Assembly (NCBI GenBank): GCA_029259935.1
Contig: JAJDEH010000030.1
Coordinates: 1 to 6,320 of the forward strand
Direction of reading: 5' to 3'
DNA from: Planctomycetota bacterium
Lineage (GTDB): Bacteria > Planctomycetota > Planctomycetia > Pirellulales > Pirellulaceae
DNA: 6,320 bases
A model generated the notes under the pieces. The model was not told where the DNA came from. It saw only the letters and a list, made by a program, of their open reading frames with translations, and searched no databases. This document shows positions 1 to 6,320 of the stretch, in pieces. Position 1 is the stretch's first letter; each line of letters opens with the position of its first letter. The position numbers were made by a program, and so were the translations under genes.

Positions 1-3
1 ATC

Positions 4-7
4 GAGG
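4..7 (+). promoter_or_regulatory. Candidate ribosome binding site of the RNase H-like gene
   Basis: GAGG lies 6 nt before the ATG at 14 and only 3 nt before the in-frame GTG at 11, so spacing favours ATG 14 as the start. The reading frame is open back to the window edge, so a start further upstream cannot be excluded. Confidence 0.4.
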
Positions 8-13
8 CTGGTG

Positions 14-634
14 ATGGACGTGCGGAATCCGGAGTATGTGTTGTTCTGCGAGTCGGCCGGCGGAACGCCCGGCGTGGCGGCCTCGCGCGACGGTTGGCGG
101 TTCGTCCTCCAATCGGCCGACGGTGCCGACCGGCTCGAAGCGGCCGACAGCGAACCCGACGCCCGGGGCGAACGCCTCGATCTCTTGGCCGTCGTCCGCG
201 GACTGGAAGCGCTCGACCAGCCCTCGCACGTCACCCTCGTCACTACCAGCCGCTACGTCCGCCACGGCCTCGTCTACGGCCTCGCCGAATGGCGCGAGAA
301 CGACTGGCGCTGGGATCGCTTCGGCGAAATGGCTCCCGTCAAGAACGCCGACCTCTGGCGACGCGTCGATCAGGCACTCGCCTATCACACGATCGTCTGC
401 CGCACGTGGCGAACCGAAAGCGCCGCGTCGTCGTCATCCAACGAGTCGCGCTTCTCCGTCGACGGCAAAGATCGCGGCAAAGATCGCGGCGAAGGGCGCA
501 CCAAAGAACGCGCCAAAGAACGAACCGACCCGCCGCACGAACTCCCAAAACCCAAATGGCCCGCCGTGCGAGCCAGACTCCGCACCGCCATCGCCGCCTG
601 CCGCAACCGCTGGGCAATCGCCGCTGCCCAGTGA
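14..634 (+). CDS. RNase HI-fold protein, probably catalytically dead
   Basis: Residue numbers count from the GTG at 11. Residues 9-134 follow the RNase HI fold: a first strand with FCESAGGTPG, a helix with GERLDLLAVVRGLEAL, a strand with VTLVTTSRYVRHGL, then an Asp/Trp-rich loop and PVKNADLWRRVDQAL, which closely matches the PVKN-DLW-R-D segment of bacterial RnhA. Active RNase HI uses four carboxylates (D10, E48, D70 and D134 in E. coli). Here the first two align with E14 and D57, the third is T79 in TTS instead of TDS, and the last helix with its Asp is missing. The residues after 134 form a basic, Ser/Lys/Arg/Glu-rich tail with a tandem repeat, ending in an Arg-rich segment (185-207). Hydrolysis of RNA-DNA hybrids is therefore unlikely; nucleic-acid binding is a possible role, by inference. 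It ends 76 bp before glgB on the same strand, so co-transcription is possible. The fold call is fairly firm and the function is unknown. Confidence 0.8.
   Translation: MDVRNPEYVLFCESAGGTPGVAASRDGWRFVLQSADGADRLEAADSEPDARGERLDLLAVVRGLEALDQPSHVTLVTTSRYVRHGLVYGLAEWRENDWRWDRFGEMAPVKNADLWRRVDQALAYHTIVCRTWRTESAASSSSNESRFSVDGKDRGKDRGEGRTKERAKERTDPPHELPKPKWPAVRARLRTAIAACRNRWAIAAAQ
464..523 (+). repeat. Five tandem 12-bp units inside the RNase H-like gene
   Basis: Units start at 464, 476, 488, 500 and 512. The first two are identical (GGCAAAGATCGC) and the others diverge progressively. The unit is in frame and encodes the tetrapeptides GKDR, GKDR, GEGR, TKER and AKER (residues 152-171). The result is a highly charged, probably flexible or helical linker. 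It is likely prone to slippage and copy-number variation. Confidence 0.9.
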
Positions 635-645
635 TGAATGATGAG
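632..645 (+). repeat. 7-bp direct repeat at the gene 1 stop codon
   Basis: TGATGAA is followed directly by TGATGAG. The first TGA is the stop codon of the RNase H-like gene. The period of seven matches the heptamer array 30 bp downstream, but the sequence is different. Two copies alone may be chance. Confidence 0.5.
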
Positions 646-654
646 CGCCATCGA

Positions 655-673
655 AGCCACGCGCAGCGTGGTT
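655..673 (+). repeat. Hairpin between the RNase H-like gene and glgB
   Basis: CCACGC (657-662) and GCGTGG (666-671) form a perfect 6-bp GC-rich stem around the trinucleotide GCA. One G-T and one A-T pair extend it to 655-673. It is followed by a C run, not a T run, so it does not look like an intrinsic terminator. It could be part of a dispersed intergenic repeat, an RNA processing or stability element between the two cistrons, or chance. Confidence 0.55.
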
Positions 674-675
674 CC

Positions 676-703
676 CCCCAGCCACCAATCCCCAGCCCCC
701 AGT
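676..703 (+). repeat. Four tandem heptamers upstream of glgB
   Basis: Four 7-bp units run without a gap. Units 1 and 3 are CCCCAGC, unit 4 is CCCCAGT and unit 2 is the variant CACCAAT. A further CCC follows at 704-706. The array ends 7 bp before the glgB ATG and occupies the place where a Shine-Dalgarno sequence would normally lie. It resembles the CCCCA-R-T type of short tandemly repeated heptanucleotides described in cyanobacteria; that comparison is from memory of the consensus, not a search. Confidence 0.8.
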
Positions 704-710
704 CCCTGCA

Positions 711-2921
711 ATGCGAACCACGCTCACCATCGAAGATTTCGTCCCGCTCGTCGAAGGCCGGCACGAAAACCCGCACCACGTCCTCGGCCCGCACCCCATT
801 AGCCACGAAGGCCGAAGCGCCCTCGCCGTACGAGCGTATCTCCCCGACTGCGACAGCGCCTGGGTCGTCGATTCCGCGCATAATGCCACTCGGCCCATGC
901 GCCGCATTCATCCCAGCGGCTTTTACGAAGCCATCCTCCCGGCCCGCGCCGAAAAAGACATCCACGACTACCAGCTCCGCACCGCCGACACTTCCGGCCG
1001 CGAGACGACCATGCACGATCCCTACGCCTTCGGCAATCTACTCACCGATTTCGACCTCTACCTCCTCGGCGAAGGCACGCATTGGAAGAGCTACGAGCGG
1101 CTCGGTGCCCAGCTTCGCCGCATCGGCGACGTCGCTGGCGTCAACTTTGCCGTTTGGGCGCCCAACGCCGAAAGCGTCAGCGTCATCGGCGACTTCAACG
1201 GCTGGGACGGCCGCCGCCACATGATGCGCAAGCACATCCCCAGCGGTGTCTGGGAACTCTTCGTCCCCGGCCTCGGCGAAAACACCATCTACAAGTTCCA
1301 GCTCCGTCGCCAAGGCCACACGCTCGAAAAGTCCGACCCCTACGGCTTCGCCGCCGAACTCCCGCCCCGCACGGCCTCCAAGGTCGCCAACCTTTCCACC
1401 TACGGCTGGAACGACAACGACTGGATGACCGCCCGAGGGCAAACCAACTGGCTCGAGCGGCCGATGTCGATCTACGAGCTGCACCTCGGCTCTTGGCAGC
1501 GCGACGACGCCGACCCATCCCGCTGGCTCTCCTACCGCGAGCTCGCCCACCGCCTCGTCGAATACTGCCAGCGGATGCAGTACACCCACGTCCAACTCAT
1601 GCCGGTCAGCGAGCATCCCTTCTCCGGAAGCTGGGGCTACCAAACCGTCGGCTACTACGCCGCCACCAGCCGCTACGGCACGCCCCAAGACTTCATGTAC
1701 TTCGTCGACCAGCTCCATCAAGCCGGCCTCGGCGTCCTCATCGATTGGGTGCCCGCCCACTTCCCACGCGACGCCCACGGCCTGTGGCGATTCGACGGCA
1801 GCGCCCTCTACGAACATTCCGATCCCCGCCAGGGCGAGCATCCCGACTGGGGAACGATGGTCTTCAACTACGGACGCAACGAAGTCCGCAACTTCCTCGT
1901 CTCCAATGCCCTGTTCTGGCTAGACAAGTACCACATCGACGGACTCCGCGTCGACGCCGTCGCCTCGATGCTCTATCTCGACTACAGCCGCAACGAAGGC
2001 GAGTGGATCCCCAACCGCTACGGCGGCCGCGAGAACATCGAAGCCATCGAATTCGTCAAGCAGTTCAACGAGCAAGTCCACCTCCACCATCCCGGCGCAC
2101 TCACCGTCGCCGAGGAATCGACCGCCTGGCCCGCCGTCTCGCGCCCCACCTACGTCGGCGGACTCGGCTTCAGCCTCAAGTGGAACATGGGCTGGATGAA
2201 CGACACCCGCCGCTACATGGCCCACGAACCCATCCACCGCCAGTACCACCACGACGAGCTAACCTTCTCGCTCATCTACGCCTTCCACGAGAACTTCGTC
2301 CTCCCGCTCTCACACGACGAAGTCGTCCACGGCAAAGGCTCGCTCCTAGACCAGATGCCCGGCGATATGTGGCAACGCTTCGCCAATCTCCGCCTCCTCT
2401 ACGCCTACATGTGGACCCACCCCGGCAAAAAGCTCCTCTTCATGGGCGGAGACATCGCGCAGTGGACCGAGTGGAACTACGACGGCAATCTCCAATGGGA
2501 TCTGCTCCAGTGGCCGCTCCACCAAGGCATGCAACAACTAGTAGCCGACCTAAACGGCCTACTCCGCCGCGAGCCGTCGCTATACGAACGCGACTTCGAC
2601 CACCAAGGCTTCGAGTGGATCGACTGCAACAACCGCGAAGACTGCGCCCTAGCCTACCTCCGTCGCGCCGCCGATCCCGATGACTACCTCGTAACGGCCA
2701 TGAACTTCACCCCGGTACCAAGGCACAACTACCGCATCGGCGTCCCCGAAGCCTGCTGGTACCAGGAAGTCTTCAACACCGACTCCCAACACTACGCCGG
2801 CAGCAACGTAGGCAACGGCCCAGGAGTAACGGCCCAAGAACCCGGCCACCACGGCCGCCCAGCAGCAATAGAAATCTCCCTACCACCGCTTGCCGCCGTC
2901 ATGTTCAAACCATGCCGATGA
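711..2921 (+). CDS. glgB: 1,4-alpha-glucan (glycogen) branching enzyme, GH13
   Basis: GlgB (EC 2.4.1.18) cuts an alpha-1,4-glucan chain and reattaches it through an alpha-1,6 bond, making the branch points of glycogen in the cytoplasm. The 736 residues match the full-length two-module form. Residues 1-120 are the extra N-terminal beta domain ([11 protein letters not shown] at 18-28). About 136-225 is the CBM48 module ([20 protein letters not shown]). About 250-620 is the GH13 barrel, and about 635-736 the C-terminal beta domain, ending in the typical PLAAVMFKP. All active-site motifs are present: [10 protein letters not shown] (345-354), nucleophile D415 in GLRVDAV, acid/base E468 in AEEST, and D536 in SHDEVVHGK. 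Their spacing (53 and 121 residues) equals that of E. coli D405, E458 and D526. The ATG at 711 starts the protein at the usual place, but no Shine-Dalgarno sequence precedes it. No other glycogen gene is in the window. CTA and GTA codons become abundant from codon 610 onward. Confidence 0.97.
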   Translation: MRTTLTIEDFVPLVEGRHENPHHVLGPHPISHEGRSALAVRAYLPDCDSAWVVDSAHNATRPMRRIHPSGFYEAILPARAEKDIHDYQLRTADTSGRETTMHDPYAFGNLLTDFDLYLLGEGTHWKSYERLGAQLRRIGDVAGVNFAVWAPNAESVSVIGDFNGWDGRRHMMRKHIPSGVWELFVPGLGENTIYKFQLRRQGHTLEKSDPYGFAAELPPRTASKVANLSTYGWNDNDWMTARGQTNWLERPMSIYELHLGSWQRDDADPSRWLSYRELAHRLVEYCQRMQYTHVQLMPVSEHPFSGSWGYQTVGYYAATSRYGTPQDFMYFVDQLHQAGLGVLIDWVPAHFPRDAHGLWRFDGSALYEHSDPRQGEHPDWGTMVFNYGRNEVRNFLVSNALFWLDKYHIDGLRVDAVASMLYLDYSRNEGEWIPNRYGGRENIEAIEFVKQFNEQVHLHHPGALTVAEESTAWPAVSRPTYVGGLGFSLKWNMGWMNDTRRYMAHEPIHRQYHHDELTFSLIYAFHENFVLPLSHDEVVHGKGSLLDQMPGDMWQRFANLRLLYAYMWTHPGKKLLFMGGDIAQWTEWNYDGNLQWDLLQWPLHQGMQQLVADLNGLLRREPSLYERDFDHQGFEWIDCNNREDCALAYLRRAADPDDYLVTAMNFTPVPRHNYRIGVPEACWYQEVFNTDSQHYAGSNVGNGPGVTAQEPGHHGRPAAIEISLPPLAAVMFKPCR

Positions 2922-2925
2922 CCCA

Positions 2926-2949
2926 TCGAAGTCGGTACACTTTCTTCGA
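2926..2949. repeat. Weak inverted repeat between convergent stops
   Basis: TCGAAG (2926-2931) and CTTCGA (2944-2949) are perfect inverted copies separated by 12 nt. They lie in the 39-bp gap between the stop codons of glgB and the convergent lipase-like gene. Position suggests a shared terminator, but the stem is short, the loop long, and neither strand has a T run after it, so this may be chance. Confidence 0.25.
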
Positions 2950-2960
2950 GCCAACCCGGT

Positions 2961-5900
2961 TCAGAATTCTGCGCGCTCCTCGTCGATGGTGCCCGATCCG
3001 CGCCCCGAACGAACTACGCTGCGAATCGCCCGCAGAAATGTCTCGGTTGCGTCGGAACGAGGCAAGCCGTCCGTAATGCGCGCAACACGTGTAGCTTGGC
3101 CTCTCGTGGAACGCGCCGCGACGAGGCCTCCGATTCCGCGCCTTAAGTTCAGCGCAGACTCCGTAATGCGCTCCCGCCCCACGGCGCGAGCCAACACCAC
3201 GTCGGCCGCCGCGGGCGAAAGAAGCGGCCAGTTGTAGTTCCGTTGGAGCAACACCAAATCGCGCACTCCAACGCGACCATCACCGTCAAGGTCGCCGTCG
3301 CCCACAACGGCACCATCTGTGCTCCCGAAGTAGTTCAGCAGCCGAGCGACGTCACCGCGATCTACGTCGCCATCGCCCGTTAAATCCCCTTCAAGAACAT
3401 GAAACGAAAACACGTAGTCCTGCTGCATCGGAGTTCCGCCAGTATCTCCAACTCCGCCTGCAAGAACCGTCGCGATGTACCGGCCCTCTGGGAGTTTTCC
3501 ATCAGCAAGCCCGGGGAACGTGAAGGTAGCACTGTGTGTAACTGCGTCATAGCCCTGAACGATGTCGCTCGACGCGACATCTAAGCCGGTCGTTTCGTTA
3601 TGCAAAGCCAGCACATTTGTTGAGAGAATAACATTTTCACTAAACTGCACGGATAAAGATGTTACGACCGCCCGCTGTTGTAAACCGTCTGCGATTTCGT
3701 GCCTAACCACTGTTGGAAACTGTGCAGTCTCAAGTATTTCCACCAGACTTCCGCCACCACTAACAAATTCCACACTAAGCGGCGTAACCGTCGAATCGTC
3801 TTCGCTCGCCTGAAAGTGCAACACCGCTTCGTAACTTCCGGAACCATCACCTGTAAATGACCAACTACCTGTAAGGGCATTGACGATGACGTGGTTCAGC
3901 ACCCATGGAGCGCTGTGTGCTAGTACATCCTGCAGGTCAAACATTCTGCTAAAAAGCCCGGCAGTACCATCGTTGTTGCGTCTCAGTATCTCCTCATACA
4001 GAGTCTTCGCATGGCTATGGCTATCGAACCCAGCAAAGCTATCTCCAAGTATGTCGACCATGAAAGCCGCATCTGCGGTTGGTACTGTGTCTCCGGAACC
4101 ATACAGACTTGTGAGAAACGCCCACGAGTAGTTTGAATTTGCAGCGAAGTCCACAGACTCAGTATCGTATCCTCCACCTCCAAGTGGATGATTATTGGCC
4201 GGGTCTAATGCAATTATTGTGTTAACACCACCGAGAGTCCGTGAAGCCAATTCCCCAGCAAGAACTGCCCCGTAGCTATGTCCTAAAAGGTTCACATTAG
4301 CCGGAAGGAAACCCATGACTTCAAACGCAGCAGCGGCTGCCTCAGCCACAACCGGTATCCACAACTCAGCACTTCCATCGTCTACGCCGGTCCGACTCGC
4401 ACCTTCGTGCCAATCCAAAGTAAGCAATTGCATGCCCAGAGAATCGGCACTGTAGTAGGCCGCTTCAGCTAAGTCGTACATGGACGTATCATCATCGACT
4501 TCGCGTGGATAAAAGTGGTCCGTCCATCCATGTATGACAACCACCGTCGGCAGCGACGAAATGATATTCGCGCCATCTTCAAATCGCCTGTCAATACGAA
4601 GCTCGATTTCGCCTTCTGGCGAATCTGGTGACCCTTCCCAATCTCGCGATAGCCATGTTCGATACTCATTAGCACTGGCGGACCACGGAGTGGGACCTAT
4701 ATAGAAATGGCCTGTGTTGGAAACTCCGGAGTAAACGCCGTCGTCTGCATAATAAAGGTAATACATGTTCTGCGGGTCATCTGCGTCCAGGCTCTGCCAC
4801 GATGCAGTCCATTCAACCGCCCCATACCCTGAACTTCCAATGGTTATGGCCTTGGTAACTATCAGGTCATCTCCAATCCCGTCGTCTTCCCAGATTGAAA
4901 TGTTGATTGTTTGCCCCGCCATGCCAAGTGCATCCGCGCGGAGGTAAACAGTTGCACCTGCGTTAGCGCTGCTTATAACATTGCCCAGCGCGTCTCGCCA
5001 GCTCAATGCGGTTACCATCGCGTCCTCGACAGATAGCTCAACATCAACATTGCCCAAACTGGGGTCGTCATCGGCCGTCCGCGTCTGTTTGAGGCTGTTC
5101 GTCACCGCATCGTACAACTCGAGCTTGAACTCGACCGTCCCGTGGCTCCAGCCGTAGGTATCGCTTGAAAGCGTCACGCCGTGATAGTCAGGGGCGGTGC
5201 CGTTTACGCTCCAGGTCGGGCTGGTGAGCAAGAAGTCATCGAACAAGATATCGTCTTCGTACAGCTTCACGTAGTAGCTTCCCGCCACGTTCGAGTCGAC
5301 GTCGAACTCGATATCCAGTTGCCGCGCATAACCGTCGCCATCCTGATCGACACGATTCGTTACTCGAGCGTCAAAGAAGTACGGCGTGAAAGATTCTGCG
5401 GTAAGCACAACGTCATCGACCCATACGCCAGCACTGCCACTCGGGACGATACTTTCATCGCTGACGAAATCAAAACCGATAGTGACGCCGCTTTGACCTG
5501 CGTAGGAACTCAGGTCGATAGTTTCTGTGCGCCAACTGCTGACATCCCCGCTCTCCGAAAGGAGGTTCGACCAATTCCCGAACTGATCTTTCACATTGAC
5601 TTCAAAGAAATCCCAGTCAAACTCGGAATTCAACCAGTATTTGAAGGAAAGCGTCGCGGTTTCGTATCCAACCAGCGAAATGTTTCGTCGCGGCATGTAC
5701 GTGTTTAGGTCGTTGTCGTACGTCGCGCGGGAATCGCTGCCGTTATCGGCGGCGAACGCACTCCAATTACCTGTGTTCGCTTTAGCAGAATTGTCGCCCC
5801 ATTTCGCCACCGTGTTCGGAGTGTTGTTGCCGACGTACCAATTGGCCGCCGGAAAGGATCCTTCAAACCCCTCGGAAAAGATCGTTGCCAGCATGCGACG

Positions 5901-6014
5901 GCCCTCGAGGCCTTCGCAATGCAGCGAACGTTGCAAGTTGTTTGATCGTTCCTTGCCGTGCCGTCCCTTGTTCAAATACTTCCTGGTGAATACACGTTTT
6001 GAAAGAAACGCCAT
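2961..6014 (-). CDS. Exported modular protein with pancreatic-lipase-like domain and dockerin-type repeats
   Basis: The basic N-terminus ends in LEGRRMLA (36-43), a motif typical of planctomycete giant secreted proteins; there is no classical hydrophobic signal core. Residues 44-205 resemble a MAM or immune-inhibitor-A-like jelly roll (FSEGFEGSFP near the start, GVWVDDVVL at the end). About 210-325 and 330-440 look like two beta-sandwich modules, the first opening with VDQDGDGYARQLDIEFDVD. About 465-700 is an alpha/beta hydrolase: oxyanion motif VIHGW (493-497), LDWHEGASRTG (533-543), nucleophile S580 in GHSYG, acid D604 in ALDPANN, and likely base H666 or H668 in DSHSHAK. The order, the LDPA motif and the 24-residue Ser-Asp spacing match the animal triglyceride-lipase family (PF00151). 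About 783-873 is a bacterial Ig-like domain. Residues 876-927 carry two calcium loops of dockerin type I (D877-D888 and D908-D919). A basic 90-residue tail follows. The likely role is a surface or secreted esterase or lipase; the substrate is unknown. The start is supported by a GAGGG ribosome binding site. The gene has lower GC than glgB. Confidence 0.85.
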   Translation of the reverse strand: MAFLSKRVFTRKYLNKGRHGKERSNNLQRSLHCEGLEGRRMLATIFSEGFEGSFPAANWYVGNNTPNTVAKWGDNSAKANTGNWSAFAADNGSDSRATYDNDLNTYMPRRNISLVGYETATLSFKYWLNSEFDWDFFEVNVKDQFGNWSNLLSESGDVSSWRTETIDLSSYAGQSGVTIGFDFVSDESIVPSGSAGVWVDDVVLTAESFTPYFFDARVTNRVDQDGDGYARQLDIEFDVDSNVAGSYYVKLYEDDILFDDFLLTSPTWSVNGTAPDYHGVTLSSDTYGWSHGTVEFKLELYDAVTNSLKQTRTADDDPSLGNVDVELSVEDAMVTALSWRDALGNVISSANAGATVYLRADALGMAGQTINISIWEDDGIGDDLIVTKAITIGSSGYGAVEWTASWQSLDADDPQNMYYLYYADDGVYSGVSNTGHFYIGPTPWSASANEYRTWLSRDWEGSPDSPEGEIELRIDRRFEDGANIISSLPTVVVIHGWTDHFYPREVDDDTSMYDLAEAAYYSADSLGMQLLTLDWHEGASRTGVDDGSAELWIPVVAEAAAAAFEVMGFLPANVNLLGHSYGAVLAGELASRTLGGVNTIIALDPANNHPLGGGGYDTESVDFAANSNYSWAFLTSLYGSGDTVPTADAAFMVDILGDSFAGFDSHSHAKTLYEEILRRNNDGTAGLFSRMFDLQDVLAHSAPWVLNHVIVNALTGSWSFTGDGSGSYEAVLHFQASEDDSTVTPLSVEFVSGGGSLVEILETAQFPTVVRHEIADGLQQRAVVTSLSVQFSENVILSTNVLALHNETTGLDVASSDIVQGYDAVTHSATFTFPGLADGKLPEGRYIATVLAGGVGDTGGTPMQQDYVFSFHVLEGDLTGDGDVDRGDVARLLNYFGSTDGAVVGDGDLDGDGRVGVRDLVLLQRNYNWPLLSPAAADVVLARAVGRERITESALNLRRGIGGLVAARSTRGQATRVARITDGLPRSDATETFLRAIRSVVRSGRGSGTIDEERAEF

Positions 6015-6021
6015 TGTATCG

Positions 6022-6026
6022 CCCTC
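6022..6026 (-). promoter_or_regulatory. Ribosome binding site of the lipase-like gene
   Basis: Read on the minus strand, GAGGG lies 7 nt before the ATG whose complement ends at 6014. This fixes the start at the Met that precedes the basic N-terminus and contrasts with glgB, which has no such site. Confidence 0.7.
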
Positions 6027-6217
6027 GCCGCAATGGTAGTAAGCTTGAGCCTCGCCGTTTTGTGGCGACTGTCGAATGAACGCCGATCAAGTTGCCGAAC
6101 GGCCGCGCGAACATGGGGTGGACACAGCACTCCGACCATTCCGCGCCACCCGCACATGCCATTGTCGTGGGGGTCGCTTGACTCTGCAAGTCTGCCGCCG
6201 TCGCCCCGTTCTCCATC

Positions 6218-6231
6218 GCGAAAGAATTCGC
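6218..6231. repeat. Small hairpin, 5-bp stem with tetraloop
   Basis: GCGAA (6218-6222) and TTCGC (6227-6231) pair perfectly around four bases. It lies about 200 bp upstream of the lipase-like gene start and could sit in its leader RNA. The stem is short and may be chance. Confidence 0.3.
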
Positions 6232-6271
6232 CCCACAACCTCAAACAGCCCAAACCACCATCCAAACTCCT

Positions 6272-6294
6272 CTCGCCCAGAAAATAAACGCGAG
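6272..6294. repeat. Inverted repeat around an AT-rich core
   Basis: CTCGC (6272-6276) and GCGAG (6290-6294) flank 13 nt that contain AAAATAAA. An AT-rich core between GC-rich arms about 260 bp upstream of the lipase-like gene could be an operator or part of a promoter, but no regulator is known and the arms are only 5 bp. Confidence 0.25.
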
Positions 6295-6320
6295 TAATGC
6301 TCACAAATTCCCTCTTCCGG

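Larger units (their letters stand above)
6027..6320. other. Upstream region of the lipase-like gene; no gene seen
   Basis: About 290 bp with no coding region I can support. Open frames on both strands give low-complexity or cysteine/arginine-rich translations without recognisable motifs. The stretch 6231-6315 is strongly C/A/T-rich on the plus strand, hence G/T-rich on the coding strand of the lipase-like gene. It presumably contains that gene's promoter and leader, but I found no convincing -35/-10 pair. Two small inverted repeats are listed separately. Confidence 0.5.

Noticed and set aside
655..680. Intrinsic terminator after the RNase H-like gene
   Set aside because: The hairpin is followed by C residues, not a T run.
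94..1224. Long plus-strand frame of 376 aa crossing gene 1 and glgB
   Set aside because: Composition is dominated by Arg, Pro, Ala and Ser, typical of an out-of-frame reading of GC-rich genes, and it overlaps two recognisable proteins.
1038..1841. 267-aa minus-strand frame opposite glgB
   Set aside because: Val/Gly/Ala/Glu-rich antisense shadow of C-ending codons in glgB; no motif and no ribosome binding site evidence.
6105..6180. Possible structured leader or riboswitch
   Set aside because: G/C-rich runs are present, but no set of nested helices or known conserved core could be recognised by eye.
5863..6304. Overlapping minus-strand open frames (117 and 110 aa) upstream of and overlapping the start of the lipase-like gene
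   Set aside because: Both overlap the well-supported start of the larger gene, lack recognisable domains and have unusual Cys/Arg/Gly-rich composition.
6240..6310. Sigma-70 promoter for the lipase-like gene, with a TTGTGA-like -35 on the minus strand
   Set aside because: No acceptable -10 hexamer at 16-18 bp spacing; the match is within chance.

Overview
The window looks like a planctomycete chromosome segment, probably from the Pirellulales. The evidence is a very large secreted protein that combines a basic N-terminus ending in an LE-x-RR-x-L-A motif, jelly-roll and Ig-like domains and a C-terminal dockerin-type calcium repeat. The GC-rich gene pair beside it uses strongly C-ending codons. 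Taxonomy is inferred from protein style, not from a marker gene.

Layout: three protein genes. (1) About 14-634 (+): an RNase HI-fold protein whose catalytic carboxylates are replaced or missing, with a basic tail built on a 12-bp tandem repeat. (2) 711-2921 (+): a complete glycogen branching enzyme, GlgB, with an intact GH13 active site. The 76 bp between them hold a 7-bp direct repeat, a hairpin and four tandem heptamers, and there is no Shine-Dalgarno sequence before glgB. (3) 2961-6014 (-): a 1017-residue multidomain exported protein, convergent with glgB. At its centre is an alpha/beta-hydrolase domain resembling the animal pancreatic-lipase family. A 39-bp gap separates the two convergent stops. 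The last 306 bp (6015-6320) form the upstream region of gene 3; they hold its ribosome binding site, two small inverted repeats and no convincing gene.

Function: GlgB puts alpha-1,6 branches into glycogen in the cytoplasm. The RNase H-like protein shares its strand but has no evident link to glycogen. The lipase-like protein probably acts outside the cytoplasm on an ester substrate, and its context ties it to neither neighbour. I see no tRNA, rRNA, CRISPR array, insertion sequence or phage gene. I do not see a new multigene system. The points most worth a second look are the lipase-bearing modular protein, the degenerate RNase H, the heptamer array before glgB and a sudden synonymous-codon shift near the 3' end of glgB.
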